This document shows, piece by piece, positions 1 to 8,215 of a DNA stretch of 64,000 bases. The notes under the pieces were generated by a model. It was not told the origin of the DNA, made no database searches, and saw nothing but the letters and a program-made list of their open reading frames with translations. This DNA comes from Aquimarina atlantica (GTDB lineage Bacteria > Bacteroidota > Bacteroidia > Flavobacteriales > Flavobacteriaceae): assembly GCF_000626715.1 (NCBI RefSeq), contig NZ_AQRA01000006.1, positions 434,001-498,000 on the forward strand, read 5' to 3'. The position numbers were made by a program, and so were the translations under genes. How positions within the stretch are numbered: the stretch's first letter is position 1; the number at the start of each line of letters is the position of its first letter.

Positions 1-2
1 AT

Positions 3-1424
3 GAACTTGGAGAAGTAGTACTTAAGACTAATAAAAAGAAGAATCGTTATGGAGAAGAAGAGGAGTCTATGATAACAACTTCTTATGGGAAAATAGACAA
101 AAAGAGTGTTTCATATGGCAGGATAAAAAAGATTAGAGGAAAAGAACTTACGGTTCAGGGAACTAGTTTAATTGAGACATTAAGTGGTATCGTAAAATAT
201 CTGGGTATTGAAAATGGTAGAGTGCGAATAGTACCGAATTTGTCGCTTGCAAATCCAGAGGAGAGTTTAGCTATTTGGGATATCGATGGTACTGTGTATG
301 AATATCCTCCTAATCTTGCAGTAGGAGATATTGATAAAGTTACTGTAATAAAATCGGTATCAGGAACTACAAAATATGGTATGCGAGGATCGGGAGGTGT
401 AATTGTTGTAAGAACCAAAGGAGCTAAGGCTAAAAAACAAAAGAAAGGTAAAAAAGGAAGAAAGAAAAAAGGCAATCAAAATAACTACGGCAATGGTACT
501 GTACCGTATACAGCAGTAAAATCTAAAACGCCTTATCTTGCTATACTTGATACTATTTCTGGTAATGAGAAAATCTATGAATCTTATCAGGGACTTTCTG
601 TTAACTACTCAGAAACTCCCGGTTTTTATTTGGATGTCTCGGAGTATTTTAAAACAGTAAAAAATAACGACTCCTTATCAGTAAAGGTGCTATCTGAAGC
701 TCAAGATATTTTTAAGAAAGATCCAGAAACATTGAAAGCTATCGCATATGCTTATCAGGAACGTGGTGTGTCTCAAAAAGCGGTTGATGTGTATACTAGG
801 CTCGTAGAATTAAGACCATCTTATGCACAATCATATAGAGACCTGGCGAATGCTTATATAGAAAATAAGCAATATAAAAAAGCCTGGAATATGTATCTTC
901 AATATTTACGAAAAGGTAATTATATACTTGAAGAAGGGATTGAAAAAATAGTATATAGTGAAATGGCATATTTATATGCACTAAAAAGAGGTGCAGCGGG
1001 GATTATAGAAAATGCAGAGATTAAAGGATTAGGTTTGCAGAATTCGAAAAGTGATATTCGTTTGGTATTTGAATGGAATACTTCTGAAGCAGAGTTTGCC
1101 ATAGAATTTGTTGATCCTCAATCTAGAGCATTTAATTTTGAACATTCTCAAGAAAAGGATGGTAATCGTATTAAGGATGAAAAACTAAGAGGGTATTCTT
1201 CTAATGAGTTTTATCTATACGATTTAACCACTGGGAATTGGTTTATTAATATAACATATTTTGGAAATAAAAAGAATACACCTTCCTATGTAAAAGCTTC
1301 TGTATATAGAAACTGGGGTAAGATCAATCAAACTAAGGAGATTAAACTTTTTAAACTTAAAAGACAAAATTATAAGATGGGACTATTAAAATTGAATTCA
1401 AAACTATCTAATTCAGACTATTAA
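3..1424 (+). CDS. C-terminal part of plug-domain/TPR/DUF2135-like protein (5' truncated by window)
   Basis: The reading frame is open from base 3, so the gene starts upstream and the ATG at 69 is probably internal. The visible part has a stretch like a TonB-receptor plug (KYGMRGSGGVIVVRTKG, encoded near 377-427), a Lys/Gly-rich linker, two or three TPR-like helical repeats (about 655-960) and a beta-rich C-terminus resembling DUF2135. Flavobacterial proteins of this kind are usually about 1000 aa, often with an N-terminal VIT or alpha-2-macroglobulin-like part, and are thought to sit in the envelope. Here the plug has no barrel, so it probably serves as a protein-interaction domain rather than a channel cork. 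It converges on the methylmalonyl-CoA mutase gene. Family assignment is from domain look only. Confidence 0.65.
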   Translation, partial: ELGEVVLKTNKKKNRYGEEEESMITTSYGKIDKKSVSYGRIKKIRGKELTVQGTSLIETLSGIVKYLGIENGRVRIVPNLSLANPEESLAIWDIDGTVYEYPPNLAVGDIDKVTVIKSVSGTTKYGMRGSGGVIVVRTKGAKAKKQKKGKKGRKKKGNQNNYGNGTVPYTAVKSKTPYLAILDTISGNEKIYESYQGLSVNYSETPGFYLDVSEYFKTVKNNDSLSVKVLSEAQDIFKKDPETLKAIAYAYQERGVSQKAVDVYTRLVELRPSYAQSYRDLANAYIENKQYKKAWNMYLQYLRKGNYILEEGIEKIVYSEMAYLYALKRGAAGIIENAEIKGLGLQNSKSDIRLVFEWNTSEAEFAIEFVDPQSRAFNFEHSQEKDGNRIKDEKLRGYSSNEFYLYDLTTGNWFINITYFGNKKNTPSYVKASVYRNWGKINQTKEIKLFKLKRQNYKMGLLKLNSKLSNSDY

Positions 1425-1455
1425 TTGTTAAAGTTTGGTTCGCTATTTAGATAAA

Positions 1456-1473
1456 TATCGATTGCAATCGATA
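1456..1473. repeat. 18-nt perfect palindrome between convergent genes
   Basis: TATCGATTGCAATCGATA is a perfect self-complementary 18-mer lying 32 bases after one stop codon and 4 bases from the other in the 52-bp gap between two convergent genes. There is no loop, so it is a poor classical terminator, but it could be a protein-binding site or part of a bidirectional terminator. Confidence 0.6.
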
Positions 1474-1476
1474 GTA

Positions 1477-3609
1477 TTACTTAAATACAGAAATTAAAAT
1501 CTCTAGGATGGTGATTGCTGCATCACTTATTTTTGTTCCGGGCCCAAAGATAGCTACAGCTCCAGCTTCAAAAAGAACATCATAATCGTCAGGAGGAATT
1601 ACACCACCAACAATAACCATTATGTCTTCTCTACCATATTTTTTAAGCTCTTCTACGATTTGCGGAACCAGAGTTTTGTGCCCTCCTGCAAGCGAAGATA
1701 CTCCTACAATATGTACATCATTTTCTACTGCTTGTTTTGCCGCTTCAACCGGAGTTTGAAATAGTGGACCAATATCTACATCAAAGCCAACATCTGCATA
1801 ACTGGTTGCAACAACTTTTGCACCGCGATCATGACCGTCTTGCCCCATTTTGGCAATCATAATCCTTGGTCTTCGACCTTCTAATTCGGCATATTGATTT
1901 GCTAATTCTCTTGCTTTATTAAAAGAAGCATCATCTTTTATTTCTTTTGCATACACTCCCGTAAATGATTTAATTTCAGCTTTGTATCTTCCAAATTCTT
2001 TTTCTAAGGCATCACTAATTTCTCCTAACGTAGCTCTTAGTCTTGCAGCTTCTACAGCTAAAGCTAACAAATTTTGATCTTCATTAGTTGCTGCTATGGT
2101 TAAATTTTTCAACGCATTTTGTACCGCCTGCTCATCTCTAGAAGCTTTTACTTTGTTAAGCCCTTCTATTTGTTGGGCTCTCACAGCTTGATTATCTACT
2201 TTTAAAGTACTAATGGCCTCTTCTTCTTCTAATTTAAATTTATTAACTCCTATGATTACATCTTGTTCGCTATCGATTCTGGCTTGTTTACGTGCAGCAG
2301 CTTCTTCTATTCTCATCTTTGGAATTCCTGCTTCAATAGCTTTGGTCATTCCTCCCAGTTCTTCTACTTCTTCGATAAGTTTCCATGCTTTCTCAGCAAT
2401 ATCGTTGGTTAGAGATTCTACATAATAACTTCCTGCCCATGGATCAACCGTGCGGGTAATCTGAGTTTCTACTTGTAGATATATTTGGGTATTTCTGGCA
2501 ATTCTTGCAGAAAAGTCTGTGGGTAATGCAATGGCTTCATCAAGCGCATTGGTATGTAAACTTTGTGTTCCTCCAAAAGCAGCAGCACTAGCTTCTATGC
2601 ATGTACGAGCCACATTATTAAATGGATCTTGTGCAGTAAGACTCCATCCACTGGTTTGACAATGCGTACGGAGCATTAAAGATTTTGGATTTTTTGGATT
2701 AAACTGTTTGATCAATTTGGCCCATAGCATACGTGCAGCACGCATTTTAGCAATTTCCATAAAATGATTCATACCAATTGCCCAAAAGAAAGAAAGACGC
2801 GGAGCAAATGAATCGACATCCATGCCAGCTTCAATTCCCTTTCTAATATACTCTAATCCATCGGCTAATGTGTAGGCCAATTCGATATCACAGGTAGCAC
2901 CCGCTTCCTGCATGTGGTATCCAGAGATACTTATAGGATTAAATTTTGGCATATTCTTAGAACAATATTTAAAAATATCACCAATGATTCGCATAGATGG
3001 AGTAGGTGGGTATACATAAGTATTACGTACCATAAACTCTTTTAAGATATCATTTTGGATGGTTCCCGAGAGTAAATTTTTATCTACACCTTGTTCTTCT
3101 GCAGCTACAATATAAAATGCCATAATAGGCAAAACAGCTCCATTCATAGTCATAGAAACAGACATTTTATCGAGTGGAATCTGATCAAATAGAACTTTCA
3201 TGTCTTCTACGGTGTCGATCGCTACTCCTGCCATACCTACATCACCAAAAACACGTTCATGATCACTGTCATATCCACGATGTGTAGCCAGATCAAAAGC
3301 TACAGATAATCCTTTTTGCCCTGCTGCAAGGTTTCTGCGATAAAAAGCATTACTTTCTTCTGCTGTAGAAAATCCTGCATATTGCCGTATTGTCCATGGT
3401 CTACGAACATACATTGTTGAGTAAGGACCTCGTAAATAGGGAGGAATCCCGGCAGAAAAATCGAGATGATCCAGATCTTTAATATCTTCTTTTTCATAAA
3501 AAGATTTTATATCAACTCCTTCTGAAGTAGTAAATGTAGAAATCTGCTGCTGTCTATTAGGGATAGCTTCTTTTGGTAATTGGATATGTTGTATGTCTTT
3601 TCTATTCAT
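1477..3609 (-). CDS. mutB: methylmalonyl-CoA mutase large subunit
   Basis: Adenosylcobalamin-dependent isomerase that interconverts (R)-methylmalonyl-CoA and succinyl-CoA in propionate and odd-chain/branched-chain catabolism; cytosolic heterodimer with the small subunit encoded at 4640-6007. The 710-aa length matches the family. The N-terminal TIM barrel contains the typical [18 protein letters not shown] segment, and the C-terminal cobalamin-binding domain carries DGHDRG with the lower axial His at about residue 593, followed by SSLAGGH and the VGGVIPPDD loop. All key B12-binding motifs are intact. The start ATG at 3609 fits the family N-terminus. Unlike most genomes, its partner gene is not adjacent: a small exported protein and a gene relic lie between them. 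Confidence 0.97.
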   Translation of the reverse strand: MNRKDIQHIQLPKEAIPNRQQQISTFTTSEGVDIKSFYEKEDIKDLDHLDFSAGIPPYLRGPYSTMYVRRPWTIRQYAGFSTAEESNAFYRRNLAAGQKGLSVAFDLATHRGYDSDHERVFGDVGMAGVAIDTVEDMKVLFDQIPLDKMSVSMTMNGAVLPIMAFYIVAAEEQGVDKNLLSGTIQNDILKEFMVRNTYVYPPTPSMRIIGDIFKYCSKNMPKFNPISISGYHMQEAGATCDIELAYTLADGLEYIRKGIEAGMDVDSFAPRLSFFWAIGMNHFMEIAKMRAARMLWAKLIKQFNPKNPKSLMLRTHCQTSGWSLTAQDPFNNVARTCIEASAAAFGGTQSLHTNALDEAIALPTDFSARIARNTQIYLQVETQITRTVDPWAGSYYVESLTNDIAEKAWKLIEEVEELGGMTKAIEAGIPKMRIEEAAARKQARIDSEQDVIIGVNKFKLEEEEAISTLKVDNQAVRAQQIEGLNKVKASRDEQAVQNALKNLTIAATNEDQNLLALAVEAARLRATLGEISDALEKEFGRYKAEIKSFTGVYAKEIKDDASFNKARELANQYAELEGRRPRIMIAKMGQDGHDRGAKVVATSYADVGFDVDIGPLFQTPVEAAKQAVENDVHIVGVSSLAGGHKTLVPQIVEELKKYGREDIMVIVGGVIPPDDYDVLFEAGAVAIFGPGTKISDAAITILEILISVFK

Positions 3610-3730
3610 TACTCAAAGCCTCATTTTTAAAAATGATAAATTAACAAGGCTATAAAATTAAGCTTTTAAAAATGATTTTTATTAAAAAAAAATCGATTCG
3701 AGTTTAAGTTTTTAGAGAATAGTGCAAAAA

Positions 3731-4357
3731 TTACTTAAATGCCTTTTCGATAACCATTAAGATCGAGTAGTATATATCAAAGGCTATAAAGTTTTTTATT
3801 TCTATTGCACAAAACTCTTTGTCTGGAATATAATAGACCCTTTGTGAGATTAGTGATGTGCTAACATTACCATCCTCCTCGAGGGTAGAAACAATATCTT
3901 TAAAATCATCACTATCACTTGTATTTTTAAGACATTGAATAAACCCACCTCTATAATTGAAAATTAAAATTTCTTCTCCGTTTTTTTTTGTTGTGGTGGG
4001 TGTAGATTTTTTTACAGCCTCTTGATTCTCGTATTCGCTTAATTTGATCCAAAGAGAGGTTTTATTATTAGCGATCTTTTTAAATTCTCTAGCAAGTTTA
4101 ATAGAGTTTTCAGAAGGAAGTTTTCTTAAGTCAAGGGATAAACTAGCTACTTCGGCTAAGAAAGTTCTGTAAGTTTTTATAGAGTCTGTACCAAATTTAT
4201 AATGTGTAAACAGGTCATTCTCAAAAGAGTCGTATGCTTTTTTTATAATACCGGTTTCATCTACACTAAGGCAGTCATAACCAGACTGAGAATAAGTCAT
4301 CTTTATGCATACCAATAAAGTTATGACTATAATTCTAGATCTAATCTTAAGGGGCAT
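3731..4357 (-). CDS. exported hypothetical protein between the mutase subunits
   Basis: A 208-aa protein with a hydrophobic N-terminal segment (residues about 7-22, ending TYSQSG) that looks like a Sec signal peptide, so it is probably periplasmic or outer-membrane associated. The mature part is mixed alpha/beta without Cys-rich or catalytic motifs that I recognise; it ends IYYSILMVIEKAFK. That C-terminal sequence recurs almost exactly in a relic at 4565-4615, so the gene belonged to a tandem pair. It interrupts mutA and mutB on the same strand but shows no link to the pathway. I do not recognise the family. Confidence 0.6.
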   Translation of the reverse strand: MPLKIRSRIIVITLLVCIKMTYSQSGYDCLSVDETGIIKKAYDSFENDLFTHYKFGTDSIKTYRTFLAEVASLSLDLRKLPSENSIKLAREFKKIANNKTSLWIKLSEYENQEAVKKSTPTTTKKNGEEILIFNYRGGFIQCLKNTSDSDDFKDIVSTLEEDGNVSTSLISQRVYYIPDKEFCAIEIKNFIAFDIYYSILMVIEKAFK

Positions 4358-4564
4358 TGATTTAGATTTAGTAATGTTAATGTATAGACTAAATTTTATA
4401 ATTCAGTTGGGAAGTTAACAATAAGTTGGCAAATATTAACGTTTTATTGTGTTTTTTTTCTTGAATTCGAAATTATAATTACCACTTTTTGTATAATTAG
4501 TGATACTATAGAATAGGGTTAACCACTTTAAAAACTTGTATAAAAAGACATTGCATTTTTCTAT

Positions 4565-4615
4565 TTACTTAAATACTTTTTCTATTACCAATAAAATAGA
4601 ATAATAGATATCAAA
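4565..4615 (-). pseudogene. relic of a second copy of the 3731-4357 gene (3' end only)
   Basis: On the minus strand this stretch reads FDIYYSILLVIEKVFK followed by TAA, 14 of 16 residues identical to the C-terminus of the neighbouring 208-aa protein (FDIYYSILMVIEKAFK) and ending at the equivalent stop. A stop codon lies in frame two codons upstream of the match, so nothing longer is readable. The bases between 4358 and 4564 hold no other reading frame. Best read as the surviving 3' tail of a decayed tandem duplicate, 24 bases downstream of the mutA stop. Confidence 0.65.
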
Positions 4616-4639
4616 TATGTTTTAAATTAAAAGTTTGTG

Positions 4640-6007
4640 TTACGGTTGTATTGCTTTTCTTTCTATTTCTAGAGACAATCTTTTTGTTATTATTGGGGGC
4701 AAAAGTGTTTTTCGAACTCTTTTTTCTGGAAATACTGTTTTCTGAAATTCAGGAATATGTTCTTCGGGGTTTTGATATTTATTGGTTCCTGTTAATATAA
4801 TTTTTTGACTATCGAATAGTTCTTGCTCTTTTTCGGCACTTTCTTTTATTTTTTTCTGAATAATTCCAGATTTTAGTTGCTTCAAGAAACCACCATTTTC
4901 TTCTATATTTTTAAATAGCGATAATGCCTTATCTGCCATTTGTTTTGTTATACTCTCAATATAATAAGATCCCGAAGCAGGGTTGGCAACCAGATCAAAG
5001 TAGCTTTCGTTTTTTAGAACTAAAAGTTGATTTAAAGAAATTCTTGTTCCAAAATCATTTTCGAGATGATAAATATCGTCATAAGGTAGATTTTGAATGG
5101 TATCAGCACCGCCTAATATTGCACTCATGCATTCTGTAGTAGTACGTAGCATATTTACATTATAATCCAGAATGGTCTTGTTTCTGTATGATGGATAAGC
5201 CAAAATATGACACTCTGTTGTAGCATTATATGCTGGCGCTAATGTGCTCCATAATAATCTAAGTGCTCTTAGTTTAGCAATTTCAAAAAAGTAATTACCA
5301 CCTATTGCAACTTTAAAAACTACAGGTGTTTTTTCTAAGAATGTACTTGATGAGGTTTCAAAATGATTTAAATATTCATTGGCATGAGCTAATCCATACG
5401 CTAATTGCTGTACCATTGTAGCACCTGCATTTTGATATAGTCCTATATCAATACTAATATTGTTTTTAAGGTGATCATTTTTAGTGATTTGTTCTAATGC
5501 AGTATGATCTTCTTGTAGTGTTTTATACCAGTTTCCTGTACTCGCGAGATTATTAATAATATCGGTTAAAATATAGATACTAAGACTAGCTTTTTTGGCA
5601 ATATGATTTAGTTGTTGAACATAAGAAGGAGAAAGAAATTTAGTTTCTATAAAAACACAAGTAGCAACAGTAATATGTTGCAAAAGGCTGTTTGGATCAA
5701 TGTCTTCTTGTAAGATTACAAAATGAATACTCTCGGCACCTTTTTTAATAGCTTCAAGTGCTTTTTGATTTCCAATATTTGCTGAATTAACTACTATTTT
5801 TATACAATTTTTCCAGGTAGAAGGATGAGATACAGAGCTGTTTTCTATGTTATCTTCCTGGTTATAAAAAGGTTTTATATCAATACCTTCTAAAGATTTA
5901 TAAATCAATGCTTCATTATAATCTGCACCTTTGAGATCAAATTGAATTTTTTGTTTCCATTGTTTTGTAGAAACTGTTTCAAAACTATCGAATAGGGATT
6001 TAGTCAT
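4640..6007 (-). CDS. mutA: methylmalonyl-CoA mutase small subunit
   Basis: Non-catalytic partner of the large subunit. The 455-aa product has the mutase TIM-barrel fold with family segments KLRALRLLWSTLAPAYN, MLRTTTECMSAILGGADT and NPASGSYYIESIT, but no DxHxxG cobalamin motif, as expected. It is shorter than actinobacterial small subunits of about 620-640 aa because the C-terminal domain is essentially missing, which is usual in Bacteroidota. I chose the ATG at 6007 (MTKSLFDSFETVS) rather than an upstream in-frame ATG at 6061, because the latter would lie deep inside the DivIC gene. The chosen start overlaps the last codons of the DivIC gene by 8 bases, suggesting translational coupling. Confidence 0.95.
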   Translation of the reverse strand: MTKSLFDSFETVSTKQWKQKIQFDLKGADYNEALIYKSLEGIDIKPFYNQEDNIENSSVSHPSTWKNCIKIVVNSANIGNQKALEAIKKGAESIHFVILQEDIDPNSLLQHITVATCVFIETKFLSPSYVQQLNHIAKKASLSIYILTDIINNLASTGNWYKTLQEDHTALEQITKNDHLKNNISIDIGLYQNAGATMVQQLAYGLAHANEYLNHFETSSSTFLEKTPVVFKVAIGGNYFFEIAKLRALRLLWSTLAPAYNATTECHILAYPSYRNKTILDYNVNMLRTTTECMSAILGGADTIQNLPYDDIYHLENDFGTRISLNQLLVLKNESYFDLVANPASGSYYIESITKQMADKALSLFKNIEENGGFLKQLKSGIIQKKIKESAEKEQELFDSQKIILTGTNKYQNPEEHIPEFQKTVFPEKRVRKTLLPPIITKRLSLEIERKAIQP

Positions 6008-6359
6008 CTTTTTTGTTTTTAGGTACACTATCTTCGTACTCAATAATGTATATTTCTTCATTATCTCGCTTCATAAAATATTCTTCTCTAGCAAATTTTT
6101 CAAGTTCGCTACTGTCTTTTAATACTTTAATATCTTTTTGATCTTTTACAATCTCCTTCATATAGTATTCTTTGTTATCTTCAAGCTCCTGGATCTCTTC
6201 ATCTAGCTCTCTGTGAATCAACCAGGAATTAGTGTCAAAAAACAGCATCCAAACTATAAACAACAGAACAATGAGCACATATTTATTTAAAAATATAGCA
6301 AATATCGGGATCAATGCCGGTTTATTTTTTAGTTTTTGAAAATATTGTTTTAGCTTCAA
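6000..6359 (-). CDS. septum formation initiator family protein (DivIC/FtsB-like)
   Basis: A 119-aa bitopic membrane protein: short basic cytoplasmic N-terminus, one transmembrane segment (about residues 17-41), then a periplasmic coiled coil rich in Glu/Lys (ELDEEIQELEDNKEYYMKEI) and the family's KFAREEYFMKRDNEEIYIIE motif. Members bridge early and late divisome proteins (FtsL, FtsQ/DivIB). Length and order of parts are typical. The gene lies downstream of uridine kinase, spacing 38 bases, and its 3' end overlaps the start of mutA. The same order is common in Flavobacteriaceae in my recollection. Confidence 0.9.
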   Translation of the reverse strand: MKLKQYFQKLKNKPALIPIFAIFLNKYVLIVLLFIVWMLFFDTNSWLIHRELDEEIQELEDNKEYYMKEIVKDQKDIKVLKDSSELEKFAREEYFMKRDNEEIYIIEYEDSVPKNKKDD

Positions 6360-6397
6360 TCTAATTGAGAATAATATTTGTTGTAAAGGTACAAAAG

Positions 6398-7024
6398 TTA
6401 ATTCAAGCGTTCTTTGATAATGGTACGTACAATATCAATAGCTACGTTATTATAGTTGTTGTTAGGTATAATAAGATCAGCAAATTCTTTGGTTGGATCA
6501 ATGAACTGTTGATGCATAGGCTTTAAAGTATTTTGGTATCGATCCAAAACTTCATCCATGTCACGTCCACGCTCTGCGATATCTCTTTTTAATCTACGTA
6601 TTAAGCGTTCATCACTATCGGTTTGTACATATATTTTGATATCAAACATCTCCCGTATTTTAGGGTTAGTAAGTATCAAAATTCCTTCAACAATGATTAC
6701 TTTGCTTGGTGCTGTACTAACAGTTTCACTGGTTCGATTATGTTCTACAAAAGAGTAAACTGGTTGCGCTATGGTTTCTCCTTTTCTAAGTGCGGTCAGA
6801 TGTTGACATAATAGCTCAAAATCTATAGATTGCGGATGATCAAAATTTATTTTAACTCGTTCTTCGTACGTGAGATGACTTGTATCTTTATAATATGAGT
6901 CTTGTGATATGACACATACTTCGTTTTCTGGTAATTCATTTACAATTTGATTCACTACAGTAGTTTTACCACACCCTGTTCCTCCGGCGATACCGATAAT
7001 TAGCATTTCTGATTTTTTTGACAA
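6398..7024 (-). CDS. udk: uridine kinase
   Basis: Phosphorylates uridine and cytidine to UMP/CMP in pyrimidine salvage, in the cytosol. The 208-aa protein has the Walker A loop GGTGCGKT at residues 14-21, the SQDSYY segment with the catalytic Asp, the NFDHPQSIDFELL motif that binds nucleoside, and VIIVEGILIL as the Walker B-like strand; all are hallmarks of Udk. Length matches the family. It probably forms a transcription unit with the divIC-like gene and mutA that follow it. Confidence 0.95.
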   Translation of the reverse strand: MSKKSEMLIIGIAGGTGCGKTTVVNQIVNELPENEVCVISQDSYYKDTSHLTYEERVKINFDHPQSIDFELLCQHLTALRKGETIAQPVYSFVEHNRTSETVSTAPSKVIIVEGILILTNPKIREMFDIKIYVQTDSDERLIRRLKRDIAERGRDMDEVLDRYQNTLKPMHQQFIDPTKEFADLIIPNNNYNNVAIDIVRTIIKERLN

Positions 7025-7123
7025 ATTTAAAGATTGTTTTTGAGTAATTACATATCAAAACTTCTATAGTCGTAAAAGTTATAATATACCTTTTGTTAGA
7101 TCATAGAAATATACAAGAGATTT

Positions 7124-8209
7124 TTACCACGGATGGTAAGAAACTCCTGCAGAAGAATCTTTCCTTGCTCCGGTAACAGATTGCAGGCAATTTACTTCAT
7201 TTCTCTCTCTAAGTACACCCATAAATGCAAAGATCAGTGCTTCTTTAAAATTAATAATTTCTTCTGAAGGAATTACCACAGTTGCAAAACCATCTAATTT
7301 TTGCTGCAATAAGTCAACAAGAAAATCATTTTTTGCACCACCACCAGTTACCAGCATAGTACTATTTTGATGCTTAGTTTTCTTGATTACATCTGCTATT
7401 TGAGTTGTAATATGATGAACTGCTGTATGTAAAAGATTTTCTGCAGAATCCTGATTATGAACAATAATAGGAATCATTTCTTCGGCAAACCATTCATATC
7501 CCAAAGATTTTGGAAACGGAAGTGCGTAATACGACAGGTTATTTAAAGTATCGAGTAAAGGCTGGTTTAAAGTACCAGTTTTTGCGATTTCTCCACCTTT
7601 ATCATATGTTTTATCTATAGTCGAACAGATAAAATTAAGTAACATATTGGCAGGTGAAATATCATAAGCAATTCTTTTTCTCCCGCTATTAAAAGAGATG
7701 TTACTAATGCCACCAAGATTAAGACAAAAATCATATTGACCAAATAACAATTGATCACCTATAGGAACCAGGGGAGCTCCCTGACCACCAAGGGCAACAT
7801 CATTGGTTCTAAAATCGCAGATCACTTTTTGCCCACATGCATTCGCAAGATGTTGTCCAGATCCTATTTGATATGTTAATCCAATCTCGGGTTGATGAAA
7901 AACAGTGTGACCATGACTGGCCACAAAATCTACATGAATATTATTTGTAGTTATAAATTTTTTGACCTGATGGCCAAGCCAACTTCCATATTCGTTATGA
8001 AAAGCCAGTAAAGCTGTTGGTTCGAGATATATTGTATTTTTTAATTGTTCTTTAAACATAACATCATAATCAATACTATCACTAGCATTAATAGAGAATG
8101 TCCATGTATCATTTTTCTTCTTAAATGTACAACAGACAATATCCAATCCGTCTAGAGAAGTTCCAGACATTAAACCGATTACGGTATATTCATTTTTAAT
8201 CGAACTCAT
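7124..8209 (-). CDS. anmK: anhydro-N-acetylmuramic acid kinase
   Basis: Hydrolytically opens and phosphorylates 1,6-anhydro-MurNAc to MurNAc-6-phosphate, a cytosolic step of cell-wall recycling. The 361-aa product shows the phosphate-binding loop GLMSGTSLDGLD at residues 12-23, the NLGGISNISF segment, AYDISPANMLLN (variant of the usual D-x-G-P-G-N), and the GGGAKND adenosine loop. It follows the NagZ-like gene by 6 bases and the AmpG-like gene lies before that, giving import, cleavage and kinase steps in one operon. No MurQ etherase is seen inside the window, so the next step must be encoded elsewhere. Confidence 0.95.
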   Translation of the reverse strand: MSSIKNEYTVIGLMSGTSLDGLDIVCCTFKKKNDTWTFSINASDSIDYDVMFKEQLKNTIYLEPTALLAFHNEYGSWLGHQVKKFITTNNIHVDFVASHGHTVFHQPEIGLTYQIGSGQHLANACGQKVICDFRTNDVALGGQGAPLVPIGDQLLFGQYDFCLNLGGISNISFNSGRKRIAYDISPANMLLNFICSTIDKTYDKGGEIAKTGTLNQPLLDTLNNLSYYALPFPKSLGYEWFAEEMIPIIVHNQDSAENLLHTAVHHITTQIADVIKKTKHQNSTMLVTGGGAKNDFLVDLLQQKLDGFATVVIPSEEIINFKEALIFAFMGVLRERNEVNCLQSVTGARKDSSAGVSYHPW

Positions 8210-8215
8210 ATCTTT

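Noticed and set aside
155..475. Long minus-strand frame (106 codons) opposite the first gene
   Set aside because: Pro/Leu-rich antisense shadow of a Lys-rich coding region; no homology-like motifs.
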